Assembly (NCBI RefSeq): GCF_001642575.1
Contig: NZ_LXNG01000020.1
Coordinates: forward strand, 1-64,000
From: Xanthomonas floridensis
Lineage (GTDB): Bacteria > Pseudomonadota > Gammaproteobacteria > Xanthomonadales > Xanthomonadaceae
Reading direction: 5' to 3'
DNA length: 64,000 bases
Shown here piece after piece: positions 17,177-27,229 of the stretch (position 1 is the first letter of the stretch; each line of letters opens with the position of its first letter). Both the position numbers and the translations under genes were made by a program. Below the pieces are notes generated by a model, which made no database searches, was not told where the DNA came from, and was given only the letters and a program-made list of their open reading frames with translations.

Positions 17177-17836
17177 TCAGGTGCCCGGAAATACGTCGAG
17201 ACGTTCCAGCACCGGCGCGCGCGCCATATCGTTCGGATTGGTGCCGGGCACATCCTGCGGAACCGCCATGCCGCGGCTGCGATAGAACGCGGTCCAGTAC
17301 GGCGAGATGGTGCCGGTCTGCAGGTTCTTGAAGTTCATCGGCTGCAGGGCAAAGACGTGGTGAGCGCGAAACGCGCGTTCGATGAAGTCCGAGCAGTAGT
17401 AGCTGCTCTCGTTCGGGACATAGGTATCGTTATACGGTTTGCCCAACATACTGCGCGCCTGGGCGATGGCATCGGCAATGGCAGGGCGATGCGCGGGCGT
17501 GAGCCGGTACACCACGATCTGCCGATGCTTGGCAATGGCTTGCTCGACAAACTCACGCAATGGCTGTTGCCGCGAGCCCTTTTCGTCGGCATGCAGCACC
17601 ACCTGCGTACGCCCGGCGTGGGCGAGCAATGCAACATGGTCGAAGCTGGGAGCACCCTGCCTGGCGGTCGCATCATCGATGGCGCCGCTCAGCCCGGTGC
17701 GGGCCGCAGTGACGAACAGCAGGTCGCCATCCTGGACACGCAAGGCACGTGCCGATGCCGGCAGGAGTGCTACGAAGGCAATGAGCAGCAAGGCAAGACG
17801 CACGGCGTGAACCTGAGGAAGCAGCAAGACCTGCAT
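17177..17836 (-). CDS. YiiX/YebB-like permuted NlpC/P60 cysteine hydrolase, secreted
   Basis: A 219-residue protein with a signal peptide at about residues 12-32. The mature part has the permuted papain-like order of the YiiX family: GDLLFV strand, SFDHVALLAH with the catalytic His first, then YYCSDFIERAF with the catalytic Cys. Members hydrolyse amide or thioester bonds in the periplasm, possibly in peptidoglycan or lipids; the substrate is unproven. The ATG at 17836 is chosen; a GTG 11 codons later is also plausible. Same strand as the TerD-VWA gene, 110 bp upstream of it. Confidence 0.82.
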   Translation of the reverse strand: MQVLLLPQVHAVRLALLLIAFVALLPASARALRVQDGDLLFVTAARTGLSGAIDDATARQGAPSFDHVALLAHAGRTQVVLHADEKGSRQQPLREFVEQAIAKHRQIVVYRLTPAHRPAIADAIAQARSMLGKPYNDTYVPNESSYYCSDFIERAFRAHHVFALQPMNFKNLQTGTISPYWTAFYRSRGMAVPQDVPGTNPNDMARAPVLERLDVFPGT

Positions 17837-18017
17837 TATCGCCGGGATCGGCGTCGGCTGCGCCGCTGCGGGAATGTGGGTGAGGCGTCCATCGAAAGGC
17901 TGTCGAGCGGCGCGCGACAAGCTCCGATGAGAGTGGCAGCAGCGCTAGACTACGCAGGCCAGCGGGCGTCGCCGCCGCCATCGCGTCGCGGCAATTCCTT
18001 TCCGTCTGGAGATGTGC

Positions 18018-18356
18018 ATGCGTGTGTCGTTCTCTGCGTTGTCGCCGATGGGCCGGCTGTTTGCGGTCGCTGCGTTCATCGAGGGCATCACCTGGGCCGG
18101 GCTGTTGCTTGGCATGTTTCTCAAGTACGGCACGCAGACCACAGAGTCTGTGGTGTGGCTGTTCGGTCGCGCGCACGGGGCGGCGTTTGTGTTCTACGTG
18201 GTGGTCAGCGTGCTCGTCGCATTGCGGCTACGCTGGCCGTGGTGGGCGTGGGCAGTGAGTCTGCTGGCGGCGCTGCCGCCACTGGTGACGGTGCCGCTGG
18301 AAATGTGGTTCCGACGGATTGGCTTGTTGGGCCAGCAGCGCGCTACCACGCGCTGA
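18018..18356 (+). CDS. DUF3817 family small membrane protein
   Basis: A 112-residue protein with three transmembrane segments. LFAVAAFIEGITWAGLLLGM, the KYGT following it and GRAHGAAFVFYVVVSV match the DUF3817 pattern, including the charged residues E and H inside helices one and two. The family is of unknown function and is found as an integral inner-membrane protein. The start at 18018 has CTGGAG six bases upstream. The S9 peptidase gene follows 200 bp downstream. Confidence 0.85.
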   Translation: MRVSFSALSPMGRLFAVAAFIEGITWAGLLLGMFLKYGTQTTESVVWLFGRAHGAAFVFYVVVSVLVALRLRWPWWAWAVSLLAALPPLVTVPLEMWFRRIGLLGQQRATTR

Positions 18357-18557
18357 CCGGTGGCATTGACCGATGGCGTGCCGCACGGCGTGCAGCTGGC
18401 GGTGTTGTCCCTTACAGTCACAGGCCATTCCCGCAGGCGGCGTCTGGCCTGCGCAAGTCCACCAGCTGCCAGTCCAGCGCTGCCTGGCACCGGGCATGGA
18501 CGCCGTACCATGCCTTTGCCACCATGGCGGCCTCAAGGACAAATCGCGGGGGGCGAT

Positions 18558-20519
18558 ATGCGGTGTTGGAGGAGCATGGTGGGGTGTGTGTTTGCGTTGG
18601 CTGCGGCGCTGCCGGGACAGGCGCAGGAAGCGGTGGACCTGGCGCCGTATCTCAAGCGGGACCCATTCGAACGCATCAAGATTTCGCCGTCGGGCGCGTA
18701 TTTCGCGCTGACCATGCCGCTGGAAGACCGCACCGTGCTGGGCATCGTGCGCCGGCAGGACAAGGTGGCCACTGCCAAGATCACCGGTGGCGCCAACAGC
18801 GTGGTGGACGATTTCTGGTGGGCCAGCGACGAGCGCATGGTGGTATCGATGGCGCAGCGGCTGGGCTCACGCGACGAGCCGGTGGCGATCGGCCAGCTGC
18901 ACGCCATCGATGCCGATGGCAAGAACAGTCGGTTGCTGGCCAGCCCCTATGGCACCAGTCCCGACATCAACGGTGCGCAGCTGAAGATGGATCTGGACCC
19001 GGCCACCTTCGTACTGGACACCTTGCGCGACGATCCGCGCAACATCCTGGTGTCCACGGTTCCATTCGTGGGCGACCCGAGCATTCGCATCGACAAGCTG
19101 GATATCCAGACCGGCCGGCGCAGCACCGTCGCCACATCGCCGGTGCGGCGGGCGAGTTTTGCGACCGATCAGCAGGGGCGGATCCGCTTTGCCCGGGGCT
19201 TGGACATCAGCAACGTCAGCAAGCTGTATTACCGCGACAACGATGATGCACCGTGGCGGCTGATCAACGACTCGGCCAGCAGCCAGCACCGCGAGTTCCC
19301 ACTGGGGTTTTCCGCCGATGGGGCGCTGGCCTATCTGCAGGTGGAGCAGGCCGCCGGTCCGGATGTGCTGGTGGCCTGGGACCCTGCAACCGGCAAGTCC
19401 ACGCCGTTGCTACGCGACGACACCGTCGACCCGTACCGCATCCTGCGCGACCTGGATGGCACCACGCCGATCGGCGCGTCCTACATGAGCGATCGGGTGC
19501 GCAGCCGGTTCTTCGACGAGACATCGCCCACTGCGCGGTTGTACCGCAGCCTGGAGAAGGCTTTCGACGGCAATGCGATCTACATTACCTCGGCCACCAG
19601 CGACCGCCGCCTGGCCCTGGTCTATGTGTGGAGCGATCGCAACAACGGCGACCATTACCTGTTCGACACGGTAAGCAAGAAGGCCGACCGGGTGTTCAGC
19701 AGCCGCGAATGGTTCCCGCCCGATGCAGTACCGCCGAGCAGGCAGGTGAGCTTCAAGGCGCGCGATGGCCTGGTATTGCACGGTTACCTGACCAAGCCCC
19801 TGCATGCCGATGCCGGTAAGCCGCTGCCGCTGATCGTGATGCCGCACGGCGGGCCGTTTGGCGTGTTCGACAAGTGGGAGTTCGATGACGATACCCAGTT
19901 GCTGGCAGCAGCCGGCTACGCGGTGTTGCGTGTCAACTACCGTGGCTCGGCCAACTACGGGGATGCGTTTACCCAGGCCGGCGCCAGGCAGTGGGGCGGG
20001 CGCATGCAGGACGATGTCACCGATGCCACGCGCTGGGCGATCGCCGAAGGCATTGCCGATGCACAGCGCGTCTGCCTCTACGGCGCCAGTTATGGCGGTT
20101 ACGCGGCATTGATGGGCGTGGCCAAGGAGCCTGCGCTGTACCGCTGCGCCGCCGGCTATGTGGGGGTCTACGACCTGGAAATGATGGCGCGCGACACCGC
20201 CCGTTACGCGCGCTGGGCCAGGAACTGGACCGTGGATTGGCTGGGCGCCCGCGATACCCTGGCGGCACGCTCGCCGGTGACGCTGGCGCGACAGATCAAG
20301 GTGCCGGTGTTCCTGGCGGCCGGCGGCAAGGACGAGCGCGCGCCGATCGAGCACACCAAGGCGATGGAGCGCGCCTTGAAGGGCGCCGGTGTGCCGGTGG
20401 AGTCGCTGTACTTCCCCAACGAAGGTCATGGCTTCTACACCGAGGCGCATCGTCGTGAGTACTACACGCGATTGCTGGCGTTTTTGAGCAAGCAGCTTGG
20501 GGGCAGGACGGCGAAGTGA
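18558..20519 (+). CDS. S9 family serine peptidase (acylaminoacyl-/prolyl-oligopeptidase type)
   Basis: A 653-residue exported peptidase. The signal peptide (MVGCVFALAAALPGQAQA-type, from 18558 or 18576) is followed by a beta-propeller-like gating domain (to about residue 390) and a C-terminal alpha/beta-hydrolase domain. The active site is readable: YGASYGGYAAL (Ser), GGKDERAP (Asp) and NEGHGF (His). It should cleave short peptides in the periplasm. It is convergent with the second S9 peptidase at 20824-23148, with a hairpin between them. Confidence 0.9.
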   Translation: MRCWRSMVGCVFALAAALPGQAQEAVDLAPYLKRDPFERIKISPSGAYFALTMPLEDRTVLGIVRRQDKVATAKITGGANSVVDDFWWASDERMVVSMAQRLGSRDEPVAIGQLHAIDADGKNSRLLASPYGTSPDINGAQLKMDLDPATFVLDTLRDDPRNILVSTVPFVGDPSIRIDKLDIQTGRRSTVATSPVRRASFATDQQGRIRFARGLDISNVSKLYYRDNDDAPWRLINDSASSQHREFPLGFSADGALAYLQVEQAAGPDVLVAWDPATGKSTPLLRDDTVDPYRILRDLDGTTPIGASYMSDRVRSRFFDETSPTARLYRSLEKAFDGNAIYITSATSDRRLALVYVWSDRNNGDHYLFDTVSKKADRVFSSREWFPPDAVPPSRQVSFKARDGLVLHGYLTKPLHADAGKPLPLIVMPHGGPFGVFDKWEFDDDTQLLAAAGYAVLRVNYRGSANYGDAFTQAGARQWGGRMQDDVTDATRWAIAEGIADAQRVCLYGASYGGYAALMGVAKEPALYRCAAGYVGVYDLEMMARDTARYARWARNWTVDWLGARDTLAARSPVTLARQIKVPVFLAAGGKDERAPIEHTKAMERALKGAGVPVESLYFPNEGHGFYTEAHRREYYTRLLAFLSKQLGGRTAK

Positions 20520-20784
20520 TGCAGCTGCTCGTCCGGTTGGTTTGCGGATCGAGGCCAACCGTGGCGAGCGATCGCCATGGCGGCCGGCGCCATCGAGCAA
20601 GGACGACTGACGATTGCGCAGCTACCAGACGGCGTGGCCAGTGATCGGAATCGGCAGGGAGCACTTGTCCACTCAGGTTCTGAGCGCGCAGTAAGCCTCG
20701 CCTGCCGACTGCACGCGACGTGCCGTTAGCCGCCCGGTGGCGTGTGTGGGTGCTGCCTGCCCGCAACGCCTGCGCAATCACTGG

Positions 20785-20810
20785 AGCAGCGCGGCATCAC
20801 CCGCGCTGCT
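20785..20810. terminator. Hairpin between convergent S9 peptidase genes
   Basis: AGCAGCGCGG and CCGCGCTGCT (perfect 10 bp) flank the loop CATCAC, 14 bp beyond the stop of the minus-strand peptidase. Likely terminator for that gene; no T-tract. Confidence 0.5.
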
Positions 20811-20823
20811 GCGGCCATGCCGA

Positions 20824-23148
20824 TTACTTCTCCGGCATCGGCTTCATCTGGTACTGCGCCGGCGGGGTGGCGCCGAGCAGGTGTTGCACGAAGTAATCCC
20901 AACGGCGGCGGGTGACATAGGGCGTCAGATCGCCGTAGCCATGCTTGGCGTTGGGCAGCATCAGCATGTCGAAGTCCTTGTTGGCCTTGATCAGCGCATC
21001 GGCCACCAGCAGGGTGAGGTAGGGCGGCACGTTGTCGTCCAGCGTGCCGTGTACCAGCATCAACCGGCCCTTGAGCTTGCTGGCGTGGTTGGCATTGGCC
21101 TGGTCGTCGTAGTTGGATGTGCCGTCGGTGTTGACGATGTGTTCGCCGTGATACTTCTCGGCCCAGTCGTCCTCGTAGCCACGGTTGTCGTGGTTGCCGC
21201 TTTCCGACCAGGCCACCTTGAACAGATCGGGGTAACGCAGCATCGCCGCGGTGGAGGCATTGCCGCCGCCCGAATGGCCCCAGATGCCGACGCGGCTGGT
21301 GTCGAACCATGGGTAACGCTGGCCGAGTTCCTTCACCGCCGCCACCTGGTCGGGCAAGGTGTTGTCGCCCATGTTGGCGTACCAGGTGTCGTGGAAGGTC
21401 TTGGAGCGCCACGGCGTGCCCATGCCGTCAATGGCGATCACGATGAAGCCCAGTTCGGCCAGCGACTGGTTGTCGCCATGGCCGGCGAGGAAGCTGCGCC
21501 CGCGCACCGAACCGGTCTGCGGGCCGGGGTAGACGTAGTCGATGACCGGATACTTGCGTGCGGGGTCGAAGTTGCTCGGCTTGAACATCAGCCCGTACAG
21601 CGTGGTCTTGCCATCGCGTGCGGTGACCGTGATCGGCACGGGCGGCACCCAGCCGGCGGCCTTGAGGCGGCTGATGTCGGCCGTCGCAATCGTGCTGAGT
21701 GTGCGTCCGTCGGCGGCGTCACGCAGCAGCGTGACCGGTGGTGTGACCGAGGTGGAGTAGGTGTCGACGAAGCGCGCGCCATCGGGCGACAGCGCGACGG
21801 TGTGATCGGCCACCTCGGGTGTGAGCAGCACCGGTTCTCCACCGTCCAGGCTGACCTTCCACAGCTGCTGGTAGTACGGGTCCACGCCTGCAGAGCGGCC
21901 GACCGCCATGAACCACGCGGTGCGGCTCACCGGGTCTACGCGCAGCAACGCGGTGACATTGCCTTCGCCAGTGGTGATGGCGTGCTTGGGTTTGCCGGTG
22001 GCCAGGTCGTACAGATACAGCTGGCCCCAGTCGCTGCGCTCGGAAAACCACACCGCCTCGTTGCTGCCGGGCAGATAGGCCCAGTTGGCGGCGACCTGGC
22101 CGCTTTCGTAGTAGGTCTTCGCGGTTTCCTCAAACGCCGTGCGTACCTGCCCGGTGGCGACATCGGCAATGCGCAGCCAGGTCTGCTTGTGGAAGCGCGA
22201 AGTGGAGGCAAACGCCAGCGTCTTGCCGTCCGGCGCCCACTTCACGTCATCCCACAGGCCTGGCGAGCAACTGACGTCGTCGCACAAGGTGGAGCGATGC
22301 TGGTCCGGCGGCATTTTCAACCGCAGCACGCTGCGCGTGGGCACATCGACGATGACGCGCTCGATCATGGTCACGTCCTTGTCGCCGGCCAGCGGATACT
22401 TCCAGGACTGCAGCTCCGGATGCCCGAGCTTGGTGCTGACCAGGTACATGTCGCCGGTCTTGCGCTGGTCCTGCTGGAAGCTGGCGATCTTTTGCGAATC
22501 CGGCGACCACGCGACGATGGCGTTGTCGCTGTGCTGCCAGCCGGCGTTGTCGGTGGCGTAGCCGAAGTTTTCCACGCCATCGCGGGTGAGCTGGGTTTCC
22601 TGGCCGCTGGCCACATCGCGCACCCACAGGTTCCAGTTGCGGATGAATGCTTCGCTGCGCTTGTCCGGCGACAGCACGCCCGGTTCGGGCTTGTCTTTGG
22701 CGTAGAGCTTGCTGCAGCGTGCCTGCGCGTCGCAGACCACTGCGGTATCGCGTACGCTGAGGCGATAGCGGCCATCGGCAGTGCGTTTGACCACCGGTGC
22801 GAAGCTGTCAGCCTTGAGCGGTTTGTCGCCGGTCTTCAGCAGCGTGTTGAGCGAGGCCACCAGCGCCGCCTGTTTGAAGATCGGCGCGGTCTTGCCGGTG
22901 GCGGTATCCAGCTGCAGCAGGCGGTTGCCCTTGGCATCGTGATCGACATAGACCACATGGGTGGCATCCAGCCAGTCGATGCGGGTGACGGCATGATCCA
23001 TCAGCGGTTGCGCAAGATAGTTGACCAAGCGTTCTGCACGCGCATAGTCAGCCTCGCCGACGCTGGGTGCCTGCGCAGCGGCGATGCACGGCAGGGCCGC
23101 CAGGGCGATGGCGGTAAGCAGGCGGCGCATCGGCAACGGGGTGGGCAT
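20824..23148 (-). CDS. Dipeptidyl-peptidase IV-like S9B serine peptidase
   Basis: A 774-residue exported enzyme that should remove X-Pro or X-Ala dipeptides from peptide N-termini. Signal peptide: MPTPLPMRRLLTAIALAALP, cleaved after AAAQA. A DPP4-type beta-propeller domain follows (to about residue 510). The C-terminal hydrolase has IWGHSGGGNAS (catalytic Ser), HGTLDDNVPP (Asp) and NAKHGYG (His). GGAG eight bases upstream supports the ATG at 23148, and the length is typical for the family. With the neighbouring S9 peptidase it suggests peptide scavenging. Confidence 0.92.
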   Translation of the reverse strand: MPTPLPMRRLLTAIALAALPCIAAAQAPSVGEADYARAERLVNYLAQPLMDHAVTRIDWLDATHVVYVDHDAKGNRLLQLDTATGKTAPIFKQAALVASLNTLLKTGDKPLKADSFAPVVKRTADGRYRLSVRDTAVVCDAQARCSKLYAKDKPEPGVLSPDKRSEAFIRNWNLWVRDVASGQETQLTRDGVENFGYATDNAGWQHSDNAIVAWSPDSQKIASFQQDQRKTGDMYLVSTKLGHPELQSWKYPLAGDKDVTMIERVIVDVPTRSVLRLKMPPDQHRSTLCDDVSCSPGLWDDVKWAPDGKTLAFASTSRFHKQTWLRIADVATGQVRTAFEETAKTYYESGQVAANWAYLPGSNEAVWFSERSDWGQLYLYDLATGKPKHAITTGEGNVTALLRVDPVSRTAWFMAVGRSAGVDPYYQQLWKVSLDGGEPVLLTPEVADHTVALSPDGARFVDTYSTSVTPPVTLLRDAADGRTLSTIATADISRLKAAGWVPPVPITVTARDGKTTLYGLMFKPSNFDPARKYPVIDYVYPGPQTGSVRGRSFLAGHGDNQSLAELGFIVIAIDGMGTPWRSKTFHDTWYANMGDNTLPDQVAAVKELGQRYPWFDTSRVGIWGHSGGGNASTAAMLRYPDLFKVAWSESGNHDNRGYEDDWAEKYHGEHIVNTDGTSNYDDQANANHASKLKGRLMLVHGTLDDNVPPYLTLLVADALIKANKDFDMLMLPNAKHGYGDLTPYVTRRRWDYFVQHLLGATPPAQYQMKPMPEK

Positions 23149-23796
23149 GGGAACTCTCCAGGACGAAAGGGGCACGCAAGCGCGGTCAGCGCGACCGGCC
23201 GATGCTAGCGGCTCGCGGCAGTGCGTGCCTCTGCCAGAAGTCGTGGCGCGGGCGGTGCCGGTAGGCTGCATCAATGCCGGGGATCGCTCGGCAGGTGCCG
23301 TGGGGCCGGCGAGCAGGCTGACGCTGGCGCCGCCCATCGGCGATCACCTCCTCAGCGCACTGTGTTTGCCGCTCGCAGGGCGTCTGCAGGCATCGGGCCC
23401 GCAGAGGGGCGTTGCACTGGTGCTGCGTTGCGTCGTTCGATGCGAGGTTGATCGAGGCGCGTTGCAGTGGTTCTGGTTTCTGACACGGCCCTGGTGCCTC
23501 GCACATGCGCAAGACCTGGGTGGCGCTACGCAGCTCGACGCGGCGATGCGTCGAGCAGTGCGTGAGACGAACAATCCTCGATTCAACACGTTGAAGTGCT
23601 GTACGTGGGTGTCACCGGCCTGGCCTGCAGAGAGCAGGACGTGGAACCACGATGGCAGGCGGCGAGCGATTGCACCTCGTCGATGGGGTGCTGGATGACT
23701 CAAACGCAAAGGCACTGGTGGATGCGCCCGCCACGTGCGCGGTCCAGCAGCCAGACGCGCTTGCCGGTCAGCGACGCAGCCGGCTTGGTCACGTGC
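23149..23796. other. Intergenic region
   Basis: About 650 bp upstream of the DPP-IV-like gene. Open frames exist on both strands but lack ribosome-binding sites and show arginine-rich, shadow-like composition. It must contain the peptidase promoter; I identify no gene, repeat or RNA. Confidence 0.45.
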
Positions 23797-24888
23797 CTAC
23801 TTGCTCATGCACCGCTTCCAGCGCTCGTTCACCCGCTGCGCAAACCAGGCGGTGGTGAGCGTGCGGGTGATCTTGGGGCTGTCCAGGGTGATGCCCGGCA
23901 GTACCGCGCGCGGCAATGGCTTGCCGGCATTGCCGTCGGCCAGCGCAAAGACCTGGCGATACAGCGCGCTGTCTTCGAATTCGAGCGTCGTGCCTGTTTC
24001 CAGGGCGGTGCGGATCTGGCGGTCGCTCATTGCCAACTGGCTGCCCAGCGCGCGTGCGGCGCGTTCGGTACCGCCGGGGGCGTCCAGGCTGGCACCAGGG
24101 GTAAGCAGGTCGCCGTCCAGCGCGAGCGCGATGCCGCTGGCCTTGCTCAGCGCGGCTTGAAACGCGGCATTGCGGCTGGCATACCAGCCGGCGTTGAAAT
24201 CGGCGAAGCGGTACAGCAGCGCGTCGTAGTTGGTGGGGTAGCCCAGCAGATGGGTGGTGCCGAACCATAGCCCGCCGCGGCGGGTGAACACCTCGTGGCG
24301 GATCGAGCCGTCGAGTGGGTACGGATAGCGCGCGGCATGCTGTTCGGCAAAGGCGATGCTCACCTGCATCGGGCCAGCGGTATGCACCGGGTTGAGCCCG
24401 TCGAACAGGCGTGCGCCCAGCGGCACGCTGCCGGTGAAGTCCTCGAAGATGCGGCTGAGTTCCTGCTCGGTGCGCGCGGCGGCAATGCGGGTGGCGTAGC
24501 TGCGGCCATCCGGTGAGGTGATCCGCAGCGCCGCCTCCACCATGAAGCCGGGGAGATGGTGCGCGCTGGCGCGGCGATCGATTTCCGTACGCGAGATCTT
24601 GCCCAGGTTGGGCACCACCGGGTTGGCCTGGTAGGTCGATTCCTGCTCGGTCACCGCCAGCACCGCGCAGATCTGTTCGGCGCTGGTGTCCAGCGCCTGC
24701 GACGACAGCGCCACATACACATCGTTGGCCCAGCCGTTGCGGTCGGGCAGCGTGGCCGGCAGGCGCCGTGCGATATCGGCCTTGACCACGTCCGGCGAGC
24801 GTTGCGGCGCACGCGGGGCCTGGGTGGCGCAGGCCGACAACAGCACCGCGGCAAGCAGGGGCAGTACACGGAACAGGGGAAAGGGCAC
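23797..24888 (-). CDS. DUF1615 family lipoprotein
   Basis: A 363-residue lipoprotein starting at GTG 24888 with GGAG upstream. VPFPLFRVLPLLAAVLLSAC is a classical lipoprotein signal with lipidated cysteine at residue 20. The remainder, with repeated motifs such as RNGWANDVYVALSSQALDTS, EQESTYQANPVV and GPMQVSIAFAE, corresponds to the DUF1615 family. The ESTYQANP and GPMQV motifs recall lytic transglycosylase-like folds (catalytic Glu in E-S-x-Y and the GxMQ loop), which would place it in cell-wall turnover; this is inference. Confidence 0.82.
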   Translation of the reverse strand: MPFPLFRVLPLLAAVLLSACATQAPRAPQRSPDVVKADIARRLPATLPDRNGWANDVYVALSSQALDTSAEQICAVLAVTEQESTYQANPVVPNLGKISRTEIDRRASAHHLPGFMVEAALRITSPDGRSYATRIAAARTEQELSRIFEDFTGSVPLGARLFDGLNPVHTAGPMQVSIAFAEQHAARYPYPLDGSIRHEVFTRRGGLWFGTTHLLGYPTNYDALLYRFADFNAGWYASRNAAFQAALSKASGIALALDGDLLTPGASLDAPGGTERAARALGSQLAMSDRQIRTALETGTTLEFEDSALYRQVFALADGNAGKPLPRAVLPGITLDSPKITRTLTTAWFAQRVNERWKRCMSK

Positions 24889-25245
24889 GGCATCTCCAGC
24901 AGGGTCGGGGCGGCAACTGCCGTGGCAGTGTACGTGCGCAGGCCGTGGCGTCTTCATGTCACTAGGTGAGGGCAGCACGGCGATTCAAGTCTTTTGCGCG
25001 CGGGCCGATAACGGGCTCGACCCTCATGGGCGATCACGTCACCGGCCAGCTGCGCCGGTCATGATGGCAGCCACATCACCTCGAGCGCGCAGGCCTTGCT
25101 GTCTCGCTTACTGGATTCCACCGCTGTGCGACCACGGGAGTGCCTGAGATGCCGCAGCAACCAGCCAGTTTCCAGGTCCGCTGCATCGCCGTGGGCAGCG
25201 CGCGCCCGCGCGGTGGTCACTGTTGGCCATGAGCGATCGTTGAGC
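24889..25245. other. Divergent intergenic region
   Basis: About 350 bp between the DUF1615 and GGDEF genes. No supported gene. It should contain both promoters. Confidence 0.45.
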
Positions 25246-27114
25246 ATGCCTGCGACCGTCTGGCGACATGTGCTCATTGCGTGCCTGTTGTTGGTGATCA
25301 GCGCCATCGCCTGCGCGCAGCCGCAGCCGTGGAAAACCATTGAATCGGCCACGCTCGACGACCCGATCGGCGCGTTGCAGATCGCCCAGCGCGCCCTGCA
25401 GCGGGCCAGGGCCGAGCACGACAGCGACGCGCAGTTCTGGGCGTTGCTGGCGCAAGCGCGGGTGCTGATCTCGCTGGAAGACAGCGAGGCGCGCCAGGCC
25501 GCGCTGACCCAGGCGCGCGGCCTGCTCGATCAGTTGCACGGCAGCGCCGCGCAGGCACGGCTCTGGCTGGACATCGTGCAGACGCTCAGCGACGTACGCG
25601 AGAACCCCAACCGCAGCATGGTGGCGCGCCTGAACGGCCTGCGGCAGCAGGCACGCACGCTGGGGCGCAGCGATCTGTTGTGCGAGATCGAAGCGATCGA
25701 CATGTGGAGCATGCTGGCCTCCGGTAGCAGCGACGAAGCCTGGAATGCGGCGCAGACCAGTTACCAGTGCGCCGCGCGCGAAGGACTGCTGGGCCTGGAG
25801 GTGGATGGCCTGACCCAGATCGGCTCACTGGCCAGCCGTGTCGCCGGCAAGGTAGCCGACGACAACGATGCGCAGGATTACCTGCAGCGCGCCTTGGCTC
25901 GCCTGCACGACCAGCCGGCGCGCTTCCAGCGCAGCCTGATCGAATACGAATACGGCAGCGCGTTGGCGCTGCAGCAACCGGCGGCTGCCTTGCTGCATTT
26001 CCGGCGCGCGCTGGCGTTGAGCCGCGAGCTGGGCGATCAGGCTGGCGTGGCGGCGGCGCTGACCAATGCCAGCGAGGCCTTGATCAAGACCGGCGATGCT
26101 GAGGCCGCCTTGACGATGGCGCGCGAAGCGCTGCCGTTGATGCAGAAGCAGGGCAATGTCGGCCGCGTGGCGGCTTGCCACACCGTGCTGTTGCAGGCGC
26201 TCACCGCGCTGGAATCGCCCGAGCTGGGCAGCGCGATCACCGCGGCCAAGGCCGCCGACGACCCGAATCTTGCCCTGACCGGGCGCGCAGAGCTGGTCGA
26301 TGCCATCGCCCAGGCGCTGGCCGCCGAAGGCCGGCATGCCGAGGCGTACCAGGAATTGCAACGCTCCAACACATTGCGCGCGCAGAACCTGGGCCGCCAG
26401 CGCGACACCGTGATGCTGCGGCTGCAGGCGCGCTATGAAGATGCGCGCCGTGACGCCGAAACCGCCGAGTTGCGCCGCCGCAGCGAAACCGCACGGTTGG
26501 CACTGCAGGCACGCGAAGCCGGCCAGCGCGCGCTCTGGATCGCGTTATGCGCGGCCTGCCTGCTGCTGCTCGGTGCCTTGGTGGTGCTGGCATTCGGTGC
26601 GCGCCATCGCCGCCAGCTGTCGCGGCTGGCCATGCGCGACGAGCTCACCGGCCTGCCGAATCGCCGTGCCATTCGCGCCGAGGCGCAGCAGCAGATCGAC
26701 CATGCCTTGCGCACGCAGACGCCCTGCATGCTGGCCTTGATCGACCTGGATCACTTCAAGCTGATCAACGACGTGCACGGCCACGCCGCCGGCGATGCGG
26801 TGCTAAAGGCCCTGGCCAGCGCTTCGAAGCTGGCACTGCGCGCGCAGGACCGCCTGGGCCGCCTGGGCGGCGAAGAATTCCTGCTGGTGCTGCCGGGCTG
26901 CAGCCCGGACGAACTGCCGGCGGTGTTCGCGCGGTTGCGCAACGCCGTGGCCGCCATCGCCATCCCGGGTCTGCCCGCCGAGCAACCGGTGCGGTTCTGC
27001 ATGGGCGCGGTCAGCGTCACCCCGGGGAGCGGGCTGGATGTGCTGCTCGGCCAGGCCGATCTGGCGCTGTATGCCGCCAAGACCGCCGGGCGCGATCAAT
27101 GGGCGGTGTGCTGA
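25246..27114 (+). CDS. Membrane diguanylate cyclase with periplasmic TPR-like sensor
   Basis: A 622-residue c-di-GMP synthase. Signal/anchor segment at residues 1-24, then about 370 residues of helical repeats of TPR type in the periplasm (ALLHFRRALALSRELGDQAG is a clear unit), a coiled-coil, one transmembrane segment (ALWIALCAACLLLLGALVVL) and a C-terminal GGDEF domain. The active site is GGEEF, so the cyclase should be active. RAQD lies five residues before it, the position of the RxxD product-inhibition site. The ATG at 25246 is chosen so the signal is N-terminal. Confidence 0.9.
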   Translation: MPATVWRHVLIACLLLVISAIACAQPQPWKTIESATLDDPIGALQIAQRALQRARAEHDSDAQFWALLAQARVLISLEDSEARQAALTQARGLLDQLHGSAAQARLWLDIVQTLSDVRENPNRSMVARLNGLRQQARTLGRSDLLCEIEAIDMWSMLASGSSDEAWNAAQTSYQCAAREGLLGLEVDGLTQIGSLASRVAGKVADDNDAQDYLQRALARLHDQPARFQRSLIEYEYGSALALQQPAAALLHFRRALALSRELGDQAGVAAALTNASEALIKTGDAEAALTMAREALPLMQKQGNVGRVAACHTVLLQALTALESPELGSAITAAKAADDPNLALTGRAELVDAIAQALAAEGRHAEAYQELQRSNTLRAQNLGRQRDTVMLRLQARYEDARRDAETAELRRRSETARLALQAREAGQRALWIALCAACLLLLGALVVLAFGARHRRQLSRLAMRDELTGLPNRRAIRAEAQQQIDHALRTQTPCMLALIDLDHFKLINDVHGHAAGDAVLKALASASKLALRAQDRLGRLGGEEFLLVLPGCSPDELPAVFARLRNAVAAIAIPGLPAEQPVRFCMGAVSVTPGSGLDVLLGQADLALYAAKTAGRDQWAVC

Positions 27115-27229
27115 GCCTGCGGCGCCCGTTTTGCACTGCGCTGCGACAACGGCGTGAGGCTACGGCACAATCCAGGCGTGACGACGGCATGCCGTCCCTT
27201 TGAACCGATCGAGCGAAGCAGAAGACCGC